Of a DNA stretch of 64,000 nucleotides, positions 26,150 through 34,721 are shown one piece after another. Below the pieces are notes generated by a model, which searched no databases, was not told where the DNA came from, and worked only from the letters and a program-made list of their open reading frames with translations. The DNA comes from JACCYQ01 sp036675565 (GTDB lineage: Bacteria > Bacteroidota > Bacteroidia > Chitinophagales > Chitinophagaceae). The position numbers and the translations under genes are program-made. How positions within the stretch are numbered: position 1 is the first letter of the stretch; each line of letters begins with the position of its first letter. The DNA lies in contig JAKFER010000243.1 in the NCBI GenBank assembly GCA_036675565.1, positions 95,385-159,384 of the forward strand, written 5' to 3'.

Positions 26150-26181
26150 TAGGCCAAGCCATTGACCACGGCCCCTATCAG
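26146..26181 (+). promoter_or_regulatory. Hairpin in the arginine operon leader
   Basis: CTGATAGG (26146-26153) pairs perfectly with CCTATCAG (26174-26181). Two further G-C pairs (CC/GG) are possible inside after a CC bulge. No U-tract follows, so it is not an intrinsic terminator. It lies 62 nt before the GNAT GTG codon. I cannot match it to a known riboswitch class. Confidence 0.45.
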
Positions 26182-26243
26182 TGAAGATTCCCCGGAATTA
26201 AGATCAGGATTGGTTCTCCGTTATCTATTTCAAATTTTACAAG

Positions 26244-26948
26244 GTGGAAAATCAGCAAATAATCGTTCGGGTGGCAACACCTGAAGATAAAAAATACGCA
26301 GTTGTCATTACTGACGAAATGGAAGCATCTGCAAATGCACGTGGTACCGGCATAGCCAGGCGTACGCCTGAATATGTGTCCCAAAAAATGGATGAAGGAA
26401 AAGCCGTGATCGCTTTAACACCCAATAATGAATGGGTAGGTTTTTGTTATATAGAAACCTGGAGTCATGGTGAGTATGTAGCCAATTCAGGATTGATCGT
26501 TGCCCCAGCTTTTCGAAAAAGTGGCGTGGCCAAATCTATTAAAAAACGCATCTTTGAATTGAGCCGCCAGAAATATCCTGAAGCTAAATTATTTGGTTTA
26601 ACCACAGGCCTGGCCGTAATGAAAATCAATTCCGATCTTGGTTATGAACCTGTCACCTATTCTGAGCTTACGCAAGATGAAGCTTTTTGGGCTGGCTGTA
26701 AAAGTTGTGTGAATTATGATATTTTAATGAGTAAAGAAAGAAAGAACTGTATGTGCACCGCCATGTTATATGATCCAAAAGATCATTATGAACCGGAAGA
26801 AACAAAACAGTTTTTTAAAGAAAATGCAAAAGGACTGGAAAGATTAATGCGGATAAAGCAGTTAAAATTTTTAAGGGGTTTTCTTAAAAAAGAAAAGAGC
26901 GGTGCTGGTAAACCCAAATCCTTCCTTCATTACTTTTTTAATTTTTAA
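26244..26948 (+). CDS. GNAT N-acyltransferase, first gene of the arginine operon
   Basis: A 234-residue GNAT-fold protein with a GTG start. Acyl-CoA binding motif A reads GLIVAPAFRKSGVAKSIKK (about 92-110). In many Bacteroidota a GNAT gene lies directly before argG, and it is thought to act as the glutamate N-acyltransferase (ArgA function) because no ArgJ or classic ArgA is present. The C-terminal third carries an unusual Cys set, CKSC at about 151-154 and CMC at about 168-170, that could bind a metal. Its stop overlaps the argG ATG (TAATG). The acyl donor, acetyl-CoA or succinyl-CoA, cannot be read from the sequence. Confidence 0.8.
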   Translation: MENQQIIVRVATPEDKKYAVVITDEMEASANARGTGIARRTPEYVSQKMDEGKAVIALTPNNEWVGFCYIETWSHGEYVANSGLIVAPAFRKSGVAKSIKKRIFELSRQKYPEAKLFGLTTGLAVMKINSDLGYEPVTYSELTQDEAFWAGCKSCVNYDILMSKERKNCMCTAMLYDPKDHYEPEETKQFFKENAKGLERLMRIKQLKFLRGFLKKEKSGAGKPKSFLHYFFNF

Positions 26949-28150
26949 TGAATACATCAATGGCTAAAAAAGTTGTTCTGGGTTTTAGTGGCGGATTAGA
27001 TACTTCATATTGCGTAAAATATTTTACAGAGGATAAAGGGTACGAGGTTCACAGTATCATTGTAAATACAGGTGGATTTGATGCAGAAGAATTAAAGCAG
27101 ATTGAAGCACATGCCTATACGCTTGGTGTAAAAACACATACCACGATTAATGCCGTTGAAAATTATTATAATACCATCATTAAATATTTGGTATTTGGAA
27201 ATGTGTTGAAAAACAACACCTACCCTTTAAGTGTAAGCGCAGAACGATTAAGCCAGGCGATGCATATTGCAGAACATGCACGAAAAATAAATGCAGATGC
27301 GGTTGCACATGGCAGTACCGGTGCAGGAAACGACCAGGTTCGTTTTGATATGATCTTTCATATTATGATACCGGGTGTTGAGATCATCACACCAATTCGT
27401 GATATGCAATTGAGCAGGGAGACTGAAATTGAATATCTTAAAAGTCATGGTGTTAATATGAATTTTGAAAAAGCCCAGTACTCCATTAACAAAGGACTTT
27501 GGGGTACCAGTGTTGGAGGAAAGGAAACATTGCAGTCCAAAGGTATGCTTCCCGAATCTGCATGGCCCACACCCGTCACTAAAACAGGAGAAGAGGAAGT
27601 AAAATTACATTTCGAAAAAGGTGAGCTAAAAAAAGTAAATGACCAGGATTTTAAACATCCTGTTGATGCTATTAAGTTTTTACATACACTGGCCGCACCC
27701 TATGGTATCGGCCGTGATATTCATGTTGGTGATACTATCATTGGCATTAAAGGGCGTGTTGGATTTGAAGCTGCTGCACCCATGGTGATCATTAAGGCTC
27801 ATCATGCATTGGAGAAACATGTATTAACCAAATGGCAACTTAGCTGGAAGGACCAATTGGCTCAATTTTATGGCAATTGGCTTCACGAAGGACAGATCAT
27901 GGACCCGGTGATGAGAGATATGGAAGCATTTTTGCAAAGTTCACAAGAGCAAGTTACCGGTGATGTGTATGTACAGTTGATGCCGTATCGTTTTTTAATT
28001 ATCGGCATAGAATCCAAAAACGACCTGATGAATAGTCGCTTTGGAAAATATGGTGAAATGAATACCGGTTTTACAGGCGATGATGTCAGGGGCTTCAGTA
28101 AAATTTTTGGCAACCAAACAGCCATTTACCACCGGGTAAAAGATGCTTAA
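26948..28150 (+). CDS. argG: Argininosuccinate synthase
   Basis: A 400-residue cytoplasmic ligase joining citrulline and aspartate with ATP. The N-terminal PP-loop motif VVLGFSGGLDTSYC (about 8-21) is clear. GSTGAGNDQVRFD and NKGLWG are conserved active-site blocks. It is translationally coupled to the GNAT gene by an overlapping start, and MAKK at residue 5 is an alternative start. It is the second gene of an eight-gene arginine operon. Confidence 0.97.
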   Translation: MNTSMAKKVVLGFSGGLDTSYCVKYFTEDKGYEVHSIIVNTGGFDAEELKQIEAHAYTLGVKTHTTINAVENYYNTIIKYLVFGNVLKNNTYPLSVSAERLSQAMHIAEHARKINADAVAHGSTGAGNDQVRFDMIFHIMIPGVEIITPIRDMQLSRETEIEYLKSHGVNMNFEKAQYSINKGLWGTSVGGKETLQSKGMLPESAWPTPVTKTGEEEVKLHFEKGELKKVNDQDFKHPVDAIKFLHTLAAPYGIGRDIHVGDTIIGIKGRVGFEAAAPMVIIKAHHALEKHVLTKWQLSWKDQLAQFYGNWLHEGQIMDPVMRDMEAFLQSSQEQVTGDVYVQLMPYRFLIIGIESKNDLMNSRFGKYGEMNTGFTGDDVRGFSKIFGNQTAIYHRVKDA

Positions 28151-28160
28151 ATTTGTTAGC

Positions 28161-29204
28161 ATGGCTACAGAAAAAATGATTAAGGCAGGTATTATTGGCG
28201 GTGCAGGTTATACAGGTGGAGAATTGATCCGCCTGCTGATCAATCACCCATTTGTATCACTTCAATATATTCACAGCCGCAGCAACGCAGGTAAAAATGT
28301 TTCCGTTGTTCATACCGATTTGCTTGACGAAACAGATATCTTTTTTTCGGGTGACCTGGATATACTTACAAAACCAGGCATTGATGTTTTATTCCTTTGT
28401 GCAGGGCATGGTGAAGCCATAAAATTTTTAAATTCGAACGAAATTCATCCGGGTATTAAAATCATAGACCTAAGCCATGATTTCAGGTTATTATCTACAG
28501 CTGAATTTCAATTACCTGGCCATCCTGACCTCTCCAGGAAATTTGTATATGGTCTTCCTGAATTGAATAAAGAAGAAATCAAGAAAGCAAAAAATATTGC
28601 TAATCCAGGTTGCTTTGCCACCACAATCCAGTTAGGTTTACTACCCCTTGCAAAAGAAGGATTGCTGGAAGAAGACATTTATACAACAGGCATTACAGGA
28701 TCTACCGGTGCCGGTCAGGGTCTTTCTGCAACATCGCATTTTAGCTGGCGGGCCAATAATATCCAGGCCTACAAAACGCTGGAACACCAGCACCTGAAGG
28801 AGATCTACCAAACTCTTCATCAACTGCAAAAGAATTTTCCAGGCGATCCGGAAGGAAATGAAAAATTGAATTTTGTTCCCTGGCGTGGCGATTTTACAAG
28901 AGGGATATTTGTTAGCTCCCAAATGCATTGTGTGCTAAGCATGGAAGAATTACAGGTCATTTTCAATGAGTATTATAAAGACGAACCTTTTGTTTCTATC
29001 AGCAAAGAACCTATTTCATTAAAGCAAGTGTTGAATACAAATAAGTGTGTTATACAACTGGAAAAAGTAGGCAGTAAACTGGTGGTGCATTCTGCATTGG
29101 ATAACCTGGTTAAAGGCGCTTCGGGACAAGCGGTGCAAAATATGAATTTGGTTTGCGGACTTGAGGAAACTGCCGGACTTCGTTTGAAAGCCAGCGCTTT
29201 CTGA
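28161..29204 (+). CDS. argC: N-acyl-gamma-glutamyl-phosphate reductase
   Basis: About 347 residues from the ATG at 28161 (in-frame ATGs at 28143 and 28176 are alternatives; the first would overlap argG by 8 bp). The Rossmann start IKAGIIGGAGYTGGELIRLL and the catalytic Cys in NPGCFATTIQLGLLPL are diagnostic. HFSWRANNIQAYKTLEHQH carries the substrate-binding His. It reduces the gamma-phosphate product of ArgB to the semialdehyde. It lies 10 bp after argG. Confidence 0.95.
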   Translation: MATEKMIKAGIIGGAGYTGGELIRLLINHPFVSLQYIHSRSNAGKNVSVVHTDLLDETDIFFSGDLDILTKPGIDVLFLCAGHGEAIKFLNSNEIHPGIKIIDLSHDFRLLSTAEFQLPGHPDLSRKFVYGLPELNKEEIKKAKNIANPGCFATTIQLGLLPLAKEGLLEEDIYTTGITGSTGAGQGLSATSHFSWRANNIQAYKTLEHQHLKEIYQTLHQLQKNFPGDPEGNEKLNFVPWRGDFTRGIFVSSQMHCVLSMEELQVIFNEYYKDEPFVSISKEPISLKQVLNTNKCVIQLEKVGSKLVVHSALDNLVKGASGQAVQNMNLVCGLEETAGLRLKASAF

Positions 29205-29258
29205 GATGCAGGTAACGATCCTATCCTAATATTTTTTCTAATCAATTTAAACAGGCAG

Positions 29259-30413
29259 ATGAAACTTTTCGATGTTTATCCCATCAACAACATAGCGATA
29301 GAAAAAGCAAGGGGCTCTTATGTTTGGGATGATATGGGTACGCAATATCTTGATATGTATGGCGGTCACGCCGTGATCAGCATTGGTCATTCTCATCCAC
29401 ATTATATAAAACGCTTAACGGACCAATTGAATAAGGTTGGTTTTTATTCAAACTCGGTTCACATCCCAATCCAGGAAGAATTGGCGCAAAAGCTTGGCAA
29501 AATATCCGGTAAAGAAGATTATCAATTATTTCTTTGCAATTCAGGTGCGGAAGCCAATGAAAATGCTTTAAAACTGGCTTCATTTCACACGGGTAGAAAA
29601 AAGATCGTTGCTTTCAAAAAAGCCTTTCATGGTCGCACTTCACTGGCAGTGGCTGCAACGGATAATCCTAGTATTATTGCCCCGGTGAATGAAACAGAAA
29701 ATGTTCATTTTCTACCCTTCAACGATGTGCAGGCATTGGAAGCATATTTTCACCAGGCAGGCAAAGAAATAGCCGCGGTTATTATAGAAGGCATCCAGGG
29801 TGTAGGTGGAATTAACCTGGCTACAGCAGAATTTTTGCAAGCAATTCGTAAACTCTGTGATCAATATGGCGCCGTATACATTGCCGATAGTGTTCAGTGT
29901 GGTTATGGAAGAACCGGGAAATTTTTCAGTCATGATTTTGCCGGTGTAAATGCCGACATATATTCCATGGCCAAAGGAATGGGCAATGGATTTCCCATAG
30001 GCGGAATTCTAATTGCACCATCCATCAAGCCTAAACATTTTATGTTAGGCACCACTTTCGGGGGCAATCATTTGGCCTGTGCGGCGGCACTTTCCGTTTT
30101 GGAAGTAATGGAGACAGAAAATCTATTACAAAATGCTGTGGAAATGGGCCAATACCTGGAAACCGAATTAAAAAAGATCAGTGAGATTTCGAATGTGCGT
30201 GGCCGTGGTTTAATGATCGGTTTCGATGTTTCTGAAGATTATAAAGACCTTCGTAAAAACCTGCTTTTGAATCAAAAAATTTTTACAGGTGAAGCAAAAC
30301 CGAATGTGATCCGTTTATTACCTTCTCTTGCTTTAACTAAAAATGATGCGGAACATTTTATTGCGTCTTTGAAAAAAGAGATTCATTCAATGTCTTTAGA
30401 TCCCGTTCAATAA
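29259..30413 (+). CDS. argD: N-acylornithine aminotransferase (class III, PLP)
   Basis: A 384-residue PLP enzyme converting the acylglutamate semialdehyde to acylornithine. The PLP lysine sits in SMAKGMGNGFPIGG (about 238-251). CNSGAEANENALKLA, FKKAFHGRT and IADSVQCGYGRTGK are family blocks; the more usual form of the last is ADEVQ/DEVQTG, so the Ser in DSVQ is a small deviation that many Bacteroidota share. Length is near normal. It lies between argC and argF' in the operon. Confidence 0.93.
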   Translation: MKLFDVYPINNIAIEKARGSYVWDDMGTQYLDMYGGHAVISIGHSHPHYIKRLTDQLNKVGFYSNSVHIPIQEELAQKLGKISGKEDYQLFLCNSGAEANENALKLASFHTGRKKIVAFKKAFHGRTSLAVAATDNPSIIAPVNETENVHFLPFNDVQALEAYFHQAGKEIAAVIIEGIQGVGGINLATAEFLQAIRKLCDQYGAVYIADSVQCGYGRTGKFFSHDFAGVNADIYSMAKGMGNGFPIGGILIAPSIKPKHFMLGTTFGGNHLACAAALSVLEVMETENLLQNAVEMGQYLETELKKISEISNVRGRGLMIGFDVSEDYKDLRKNLLLNQKIFTGEAKPNVIRLLPSLALTKNDAEHFIASLKKEIHSMSLDPVQ

Positions 30414-30445
30414 ATATTATTCAATCTCAATAAAACAGGAATTAG

Positions 30446-31411
30446 TTGAAAAATTTTGTTTCGGTTCATGATGTTTCAAACATAGCTCAATTGGTCGGCA
30501 AAGCACTGGAATATAAAGCCAATCCATACTCAGACAACTCGCTTGGGAAAGGCAAACGAATCGGTTGTCTTTTTTTAAATCCAAGCATGCGTACCCGTTT
30601 AAGCACTCAAATTGCTGCGCAAAACCTGGGTATGGAAGCAATTGTTTTTAATGTGGGACAAGAAGGCTGGACATTGGAATTTGAGGAAGGAGCCATCATG
30701 AATGGCAGTACGGTGGAGCATGTAAAGGATGCCGCTCCCATTTTTGGAAAATATTTTGATATTCTGGCCATCCGCACTTTTCCAACGCTACAAAACAGGG
30801 AAGATGATTATAGTGAACAGTATATTAACCAGGTTATCAGGTACGCAGGTATACCTGTCATTAGCCTGGAAAGCGCCACCCTACACCCATTACAAAGCTT
30901 TACCGATATCATTACCATACAGGAGCAACTGCGGTTACACAGCATAGTGAGCAAGCCCAAAATTGTGCTTAGCTGGGCTCCCCATGTAAAAGCACTACCG
31001 CAATGTGTTACAAATAGTTTTGCACAATGGGTGAATGCCTGGGGTAAAGCTGATTTTGTAATTACTCATCCTGAAGAATATGAATTGGATGAACAATATA
31101 CCCTTGGAGCAACTATTACACATAACCAGGATGAAGCCTTATCAAATGCTGATTTTGTTTATGTAAAGAATTGGAGTACTTATCATGATTATGGGAAAAT
31201 TAAATCTGTTGATCCCTCATGGATGCTGACCAACAATAAAATGAAAGTCACAAACCAGGCTAAAGTGATGCACTGTTTACCGGTAAGAAGAAATATAGAA
31301 TTAAGCGATGAAATACTTGATGGACCTCACAGCATCATCACAGAACAGGCAGGTAACCGGGTTTGGGCGGCACAAACCGTATTAAGTGAAATATTGAAAA
31401 CAATTACATAG
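30446..31411 (+). CDS. argF': N-acyl-L-ornithine carbamoyltransferase (ArgF')
   Basis: A 321-residue transcarbamylase. A stop codon (TAG, 30443-30445) directly precedes the TTG at 30446, and there is no upstream ATG, so the start is TTG; the resulting MKNFVSVHDV matches the usual N-terminus of the family. The carbamoyl-phosphate motif SMRTRLST (about 47-54) replaces the STRTR of classical OTCase, as in Bacteroidota enzymes acting on N-succinyl- or N-acetylornithine. HCLPVRRN is the second hallmark. Specificity depends on a residue near position 90, Pro in the B. fragilis succinyl enzyme and Glu in the X. campestris acetyl enzyme. Here NGSTVEH gives Val, so the acyl group is uncertain. Confidence 0.92.
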   Translation: MKNFVSVHDVSNIAQLVGKALEYKANPYSDNSLGKGKRIGCLFLNPSMRTRLSTQIAAQNLGMEAIVFNVGQEGWTLEFEEGAIMNGSTVEHVKDAAPIFGKYFDILAIRTFPTLQNREDDYSEQYINQVIRYAGIPVISLESATLHPLQSFTDIITIQEQLRLHSIVSKPKIVLSWAPHVKALPQCVTNSFAQWVNAWGKADFVITHPEEYELDEQYTLGATITHNQDEALSNADFVYVKNWSTYHDYGKIKSVDPSWMLTNNKMKVTNQAKVMHCLPVRRNIELSDEILDGPHSIITEQAGNRVWAAQTVLSEILKTIT

Positions 31412-31424
31412 CAAATTTTCCAGG

Positions 31425-32231
31425 ATGGACCACCAGCATATAAAAGAAGATCTAACCATTATCAAAATAAGTGGCAACATCATTGATGATGAAATAAGGC
31501 TTGAAAATTTTCTAAGAGAGCTGGCTGCTGTTAAAGGTCACAAAATACTGGTGCATGGCGGTGGTATAATGGCCACACAAATGGCGAAAGAACTGGGCAT
31601 TGAACAAAAAATGATAGAAGGCCGGAGGATAACTGATAAGGATACACTGAAAATAGTGACCATGGTTTATGCCGGTTACATAAACAAAAAAATCGTTGCG
31701 CTTTTACAAGCCAATCAATCCAATGCTTTGGGATTAACCGGTGCTGATGGCAATAGCATCAAAGCACATAAAAGAAAAAATGCCATACTGGATTATGGTT
31801 TTGCAGGGGATGTTGATGAAGTGAACGATGCATTCTTTATGCAACTACTGGGGAATAATATCATGCCGGTAATTGCACCCATAACACATAACGGGGAGGG
31901 ACAACTGCTAAATACAAATGCGGATACGATGGCACAGGAAATTGCCAGGAGTCTTTCAAATAATTTCAATGTTCATTTGGTATATATATTTGAAAAGCCT
32001 GGGGTTCTACTGGATGCGGAAGACGAATCAACAGTAATTAACAATCTTCATTATGCATATTATCAACAGTTAAAGACTGAGGGGTTGATCTTTGCCGGAA
32101 TGATCCCCAAATTAGATAATGCCTTTGCCGCATTAAACAGCGGTGTACAAAAAATAACCATCGGGTCAGCCGATCATTTATCATCTGTGATAAATGGCAA
32201 ATCCGGTACAACTATTTTGAGAAATGAATAA
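31425..32231 (+). CDS. argB: N-acylglutamate kinase
   Basis: A 268-residue amino-acid-kinase-fold enzyme phosphorylating the gamma-carboxylate of N-acylglutamate. VHGGGIMATQMAKELGI (about 43-59), EGRRITDKDTL and LNTNADTMA are the substrate and nucleotide blocks. The C-terminal segment MIPKLDNAFAAL is typical. Its end overlaps the argE ATG by 8 bp. Feedback inhibition by arginine is known for some members, but the N-terminal helix that carries it is not obvious here. Confidence 0.94.
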   Translation: MDHQHIKEDLTIIKISGNIIDDEIRLENFLRELAAVKGHKILVHGGGIMATQMAKELGIEQKMIEGRRITDKDTLKIVTMVYAGYINKKIVALLQANQSNALGLTGADGNSIKAHKRKNAILDYGFAGDVDEVNDAFFMQLLGNNIMPVIAPITHNGEGQLLNTNADTMAQEIARSLSNNFNVHLVYIFEKPGVLLDAEDESTVINNLHYAYYQQLKTEGLIFAGMIPKLDNAFAALNSGVQKITIGSADHLSSVINGKSGTTILRNE

Positions 32232-33318
32232 TGATCTGCAAACGCTACAGCATGAATCCATCGGACTGCTGAAAGAATTAATCACAACACCATCCTTTTC
32301 TAAACAGGAAGATCAAACCGCAGGCATTATCAGTCGTTACCTGGCAGAAAAAAGAATCTACACCAGCCGGCTCGGGAATAATGTTTTTTCTTTTAACGAG
32401 CATTTTGATGCCGCTAAGCCGACGATACTGTTAAACTCGCATCACGATACCGTTAAACCAAATTCCGCATATTCCAAAGATCCTTTTAAAGCAATTATTG
32501 AAGATGGAAAACTCTATGGCCTTGGCAGCAATGATGCAGGAGGTGCGCTGGTTTCCCTGGTTGCTGCCTTTGTGCACTTTTATCATCAACCCAATATGAA
32601 TTATAACCTGGCCTTAGCCGCAACTGCTGAAGAAGAGATCAGCGGAAGTGGTGGCATTGAAATGGTTTTGAACAGCCCTTATTTTAATGAACCGTTAAAA
32701 GGGAAACAGTTGGATTGTGCTATTGTAGGTGAGCCAACATTATTACAACTGGCTGTTGCTGAAAGAGGTTTGATGGTTTTGGATAATGTTGCCTCTGGCA
32801 AAGCTGGTCATGCTGCACGTAATGAAGGAGAAAATGCTATTTACAAAGCATTGAAAGATATTGAATGGTATAAAAATCATCAATTTGATAAAGTTTCTGA
32901 CTTGTTGGGTAAAGTGCAAATGAGTGTAACCGTTATAGAAACTGAAAATAAAGCACATAATGTAGTTCCTGATAAATGCCGGTTTATCGCAGATATAAGA
33001 GTGAATGAAGAATACAGCCTTGAAGAGGTTTTGGATGTAGTCAGAAAAAATGTACAAAGCGAAGTAACACCCAGGAGCCTGAGAATGCGATCTTCAAATA
33101 TTCCTCTTGAACATCCACTTGTAAAGTCCGGTTTATCATTGGGTAAAAAAACGTATGGCTCACCTACTACATCAGATAAGGCCCTGATGCCTTTCCCTGC
33201 TTTGAAAGTGGGACCTGGTGACTCAGCACGCAGCCATACGGCGGATGAATTTATTTACCTGCAGGAAATTAATGATGGAGTTGAATTTTATATTGATCTT
33301 TTAAAAAAACTGTTATGA
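32224..33318 (+). CDS. argE: N-acylornithine/citrulline deacylase (M20 family)
   Basis: A 364-residue metallohydrolase of the M20 fold. Metal ligands appear in SHHDTVKP (His), GSNDAGGALV (Asp) and ATAEEEISGSGG (Glu-Glu); the end has PGDSARSHTADEFI (His). In Bacteroidota the step after ArgF' is deacylation of N-acylcitrulline, which explains why argE sits beside argF' and before argH. Its stop overlaps the argH ATG (ATGA at 33315-33318). Confidence 0.92.
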   Translation: MNNDLQTLQHESIGLLKELITTPSFSKQEDQTAGIISRYLAEKRIYTSRLGNNVFSFNEHFDAAKPTILLNSHHDTVKPNSAYSKDPFKAIIEDGKLYGLGSNDAGGALVSLVAAFVHFYHQPNMNYNLALAATAEEEISGSGGIEMVLNSPYFNEPLKGKQLDCAIVGEPTLLQLAVAERGLMVLDNVASGKAGHAARNEGENAIYKALKDIEWYKNHQFDKVSDLLGKVQMSVTVIETENKAHNVVPDKCRFIADIRVNEEYSLEEVLDVVRKNVQSEVTPRSLRMRSSNIPLEHPLVKSGLSLGKKTYGSPTTSDKALMPFPALKVGPGDSARSHTADEFIYLQEINDGVEFYIDLLKKLL

Positions 33319-34670
33319 AACTCTGGCAGAAAAAAATCCAATCGTTGAAAGAAGTAGAGACATTTACAGTTGGCAATGACCGGGAGTTTGATTTGCAGTT
33401 GGCTCCTTTCGATGTGCTGGGATCCATTGCACATGTAACCATGCTGGAAACGGTAGGTCTATTAGAAAAAAATGAAAAGGAAAATTTAATTACAGAACTC
33501 CAGGCAATATATCATCATATTCAACAACCAGGTTCCGAATTTAATATTGATGAAAGCGTAGAGGATATTCATTCCCAGGTGGAAATGATGCTGACAAAAA
33601 AATTGGGAGATACCGGGAAAAAAATTCATAGTGCCCGCAGCAGGAACGACCAGGTGCTGGTTGATTTGAAATTATTTTTAAGAAGTGAGCTGGAAACAAT
33701 TGTAAAATCAGTTCATTCATTATTCGATCTATTGCAACAACAAAGTGAAAAACACAAATCAACTTTACTTCCCGGGTATACGCATTTGCAATTAGCCATG
33801 CCTTCCTCTTTTGGATTATGGTTTGGAGCATATGCCGAAAGTTTGGTTGATGATACGATTACGTTGAAGGCTGCTTACGATGTAATCAACAAAAATCCTT
33901 TAGGTTCCGCAGCAGGTTATGGATCATCGTTTCCTATCAACCGTAAATTAACCACGGAGTTATTGGGATTTGACGATTTGAATTATAACGTAGTATATGC
34001 ACAAATGGGCAGGGGCAAAGCCGAAAGAATTTGTGCACAGGCATTGGCCAATGTAGCGGATACGCTTAGCCGCTTTTCAATGGATGCCACGTTATACCTG
34101 AACCAAAATTTCGGGTTTATTAGCTTTCCGCCCGAACTGACTACCGGCAGCAGCATTATGCCGCATAAAAAAAACCCCGATGTTTTCGAGATCATCCGAT
34201 CTCATTGCAATCGCATCAAAGCATTGCCCAACGAGATTATGATGATGACGACCAATTTACCCTCAGGCTATCACCGCGATCTGCAATTGTTGAAGGAGCA
34301 TTTGTTCCCTGCTTTTTCTACATTAAGAAATTGTATTGAGATGGCAGGATTAATGATCTCCAATATGGAGGTTAAAGAACATATCCTGGAAGATGAAAAA
34401 TACAAATACTTGTTTACAGTTGATGCGGTAAATCAACTCGTGATGCAAGGCACGCCTTTCAGAGATGCATATAAAATCATCGGGCAACAGGTGGAAGAAA
34501 ATTCTTTTGAGAAACCAGTGACTGGTCAAACTGGAAAGGGACACGAGGGAAGTATTTATAATTTATGCAATGCAGAAATAAATGAACAAATGAAAGAACT
34601 TGTAAAAGGTTTTCCATTCGCCGGTGTCCATAAAGCCATTACAAAATTGGTTGGCGAACGCAGCTCATAA
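33315..34670 (+). CDS. argH: Argininosuccinate lyase
   Basis: A 451-residue member of the fumarase/aspartase superfamily releasing arginine and fumarate. The signature loop GSSIMPHKKNPDVFE (about 277-291) and the earlier HSARSRNDQV and PGYTHLQLAMP are diagnostic. It is the last gene of the operon, coupled to argE and followed at once by a perfect terminator. Confidence 0.96.
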   Translation: MKLWQKKIQSLKEVETFTVGNDREFDLQLAPFDVLGSIAHVTMLETVGLLEKNEKENLITELQAIYHHIQQPGSEFNIDESVEDIHSQVEMMLTKKLGDTGKKIHSARSRNDQVLVDLKLFLRSELETIVKSVHSLFDLLQQQSEKHKSTLLPGYTHLQLAMPSSFGLWFGAYAESLVDDTITLKAAYDVINKNPLGSAAGYGSSFPINRKLTTELLGFDDLNYNVVYAQMGRGKAERICAQALANVADTLSRFSMDATLYLNQNFGFISFPPELTTGSSIMPHKKNPDVFEIIRSHCNRIKALPNEIMMMTTNLPSGYHRDLQLLKEHLFPAFSTLRNCIEMAGLMISNMEVKEHILEDEKYKYLFTVDAVNQLVMQGTPFRDAYKIIGQQVEENSFEKPVTGQTGKGHEGSIYNLCNAEINEQMKELVKGFPFAGVHKAITKLVGERSS

Positions 34671-34671
34671 A

Positions 34672-34700
34672 AAAAGGACACAATCCTGTGTCCTTTTCTT
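34672..34700. terminator. Bidirectional terminator between argH and the M28 peptidase gene
   Basis: An 11-bp perfect stem, AAAAGGACACA (34672-34682) with TGTGTCCTTTT (34687-34697), has an ATCC loop and T-rich flanks on both strands. It lies between convergent genes and ends the arginine operon. Confidence 0.92.
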
Positions 34701-34721
34701 TCAGCTAATCAAATAAATGAT

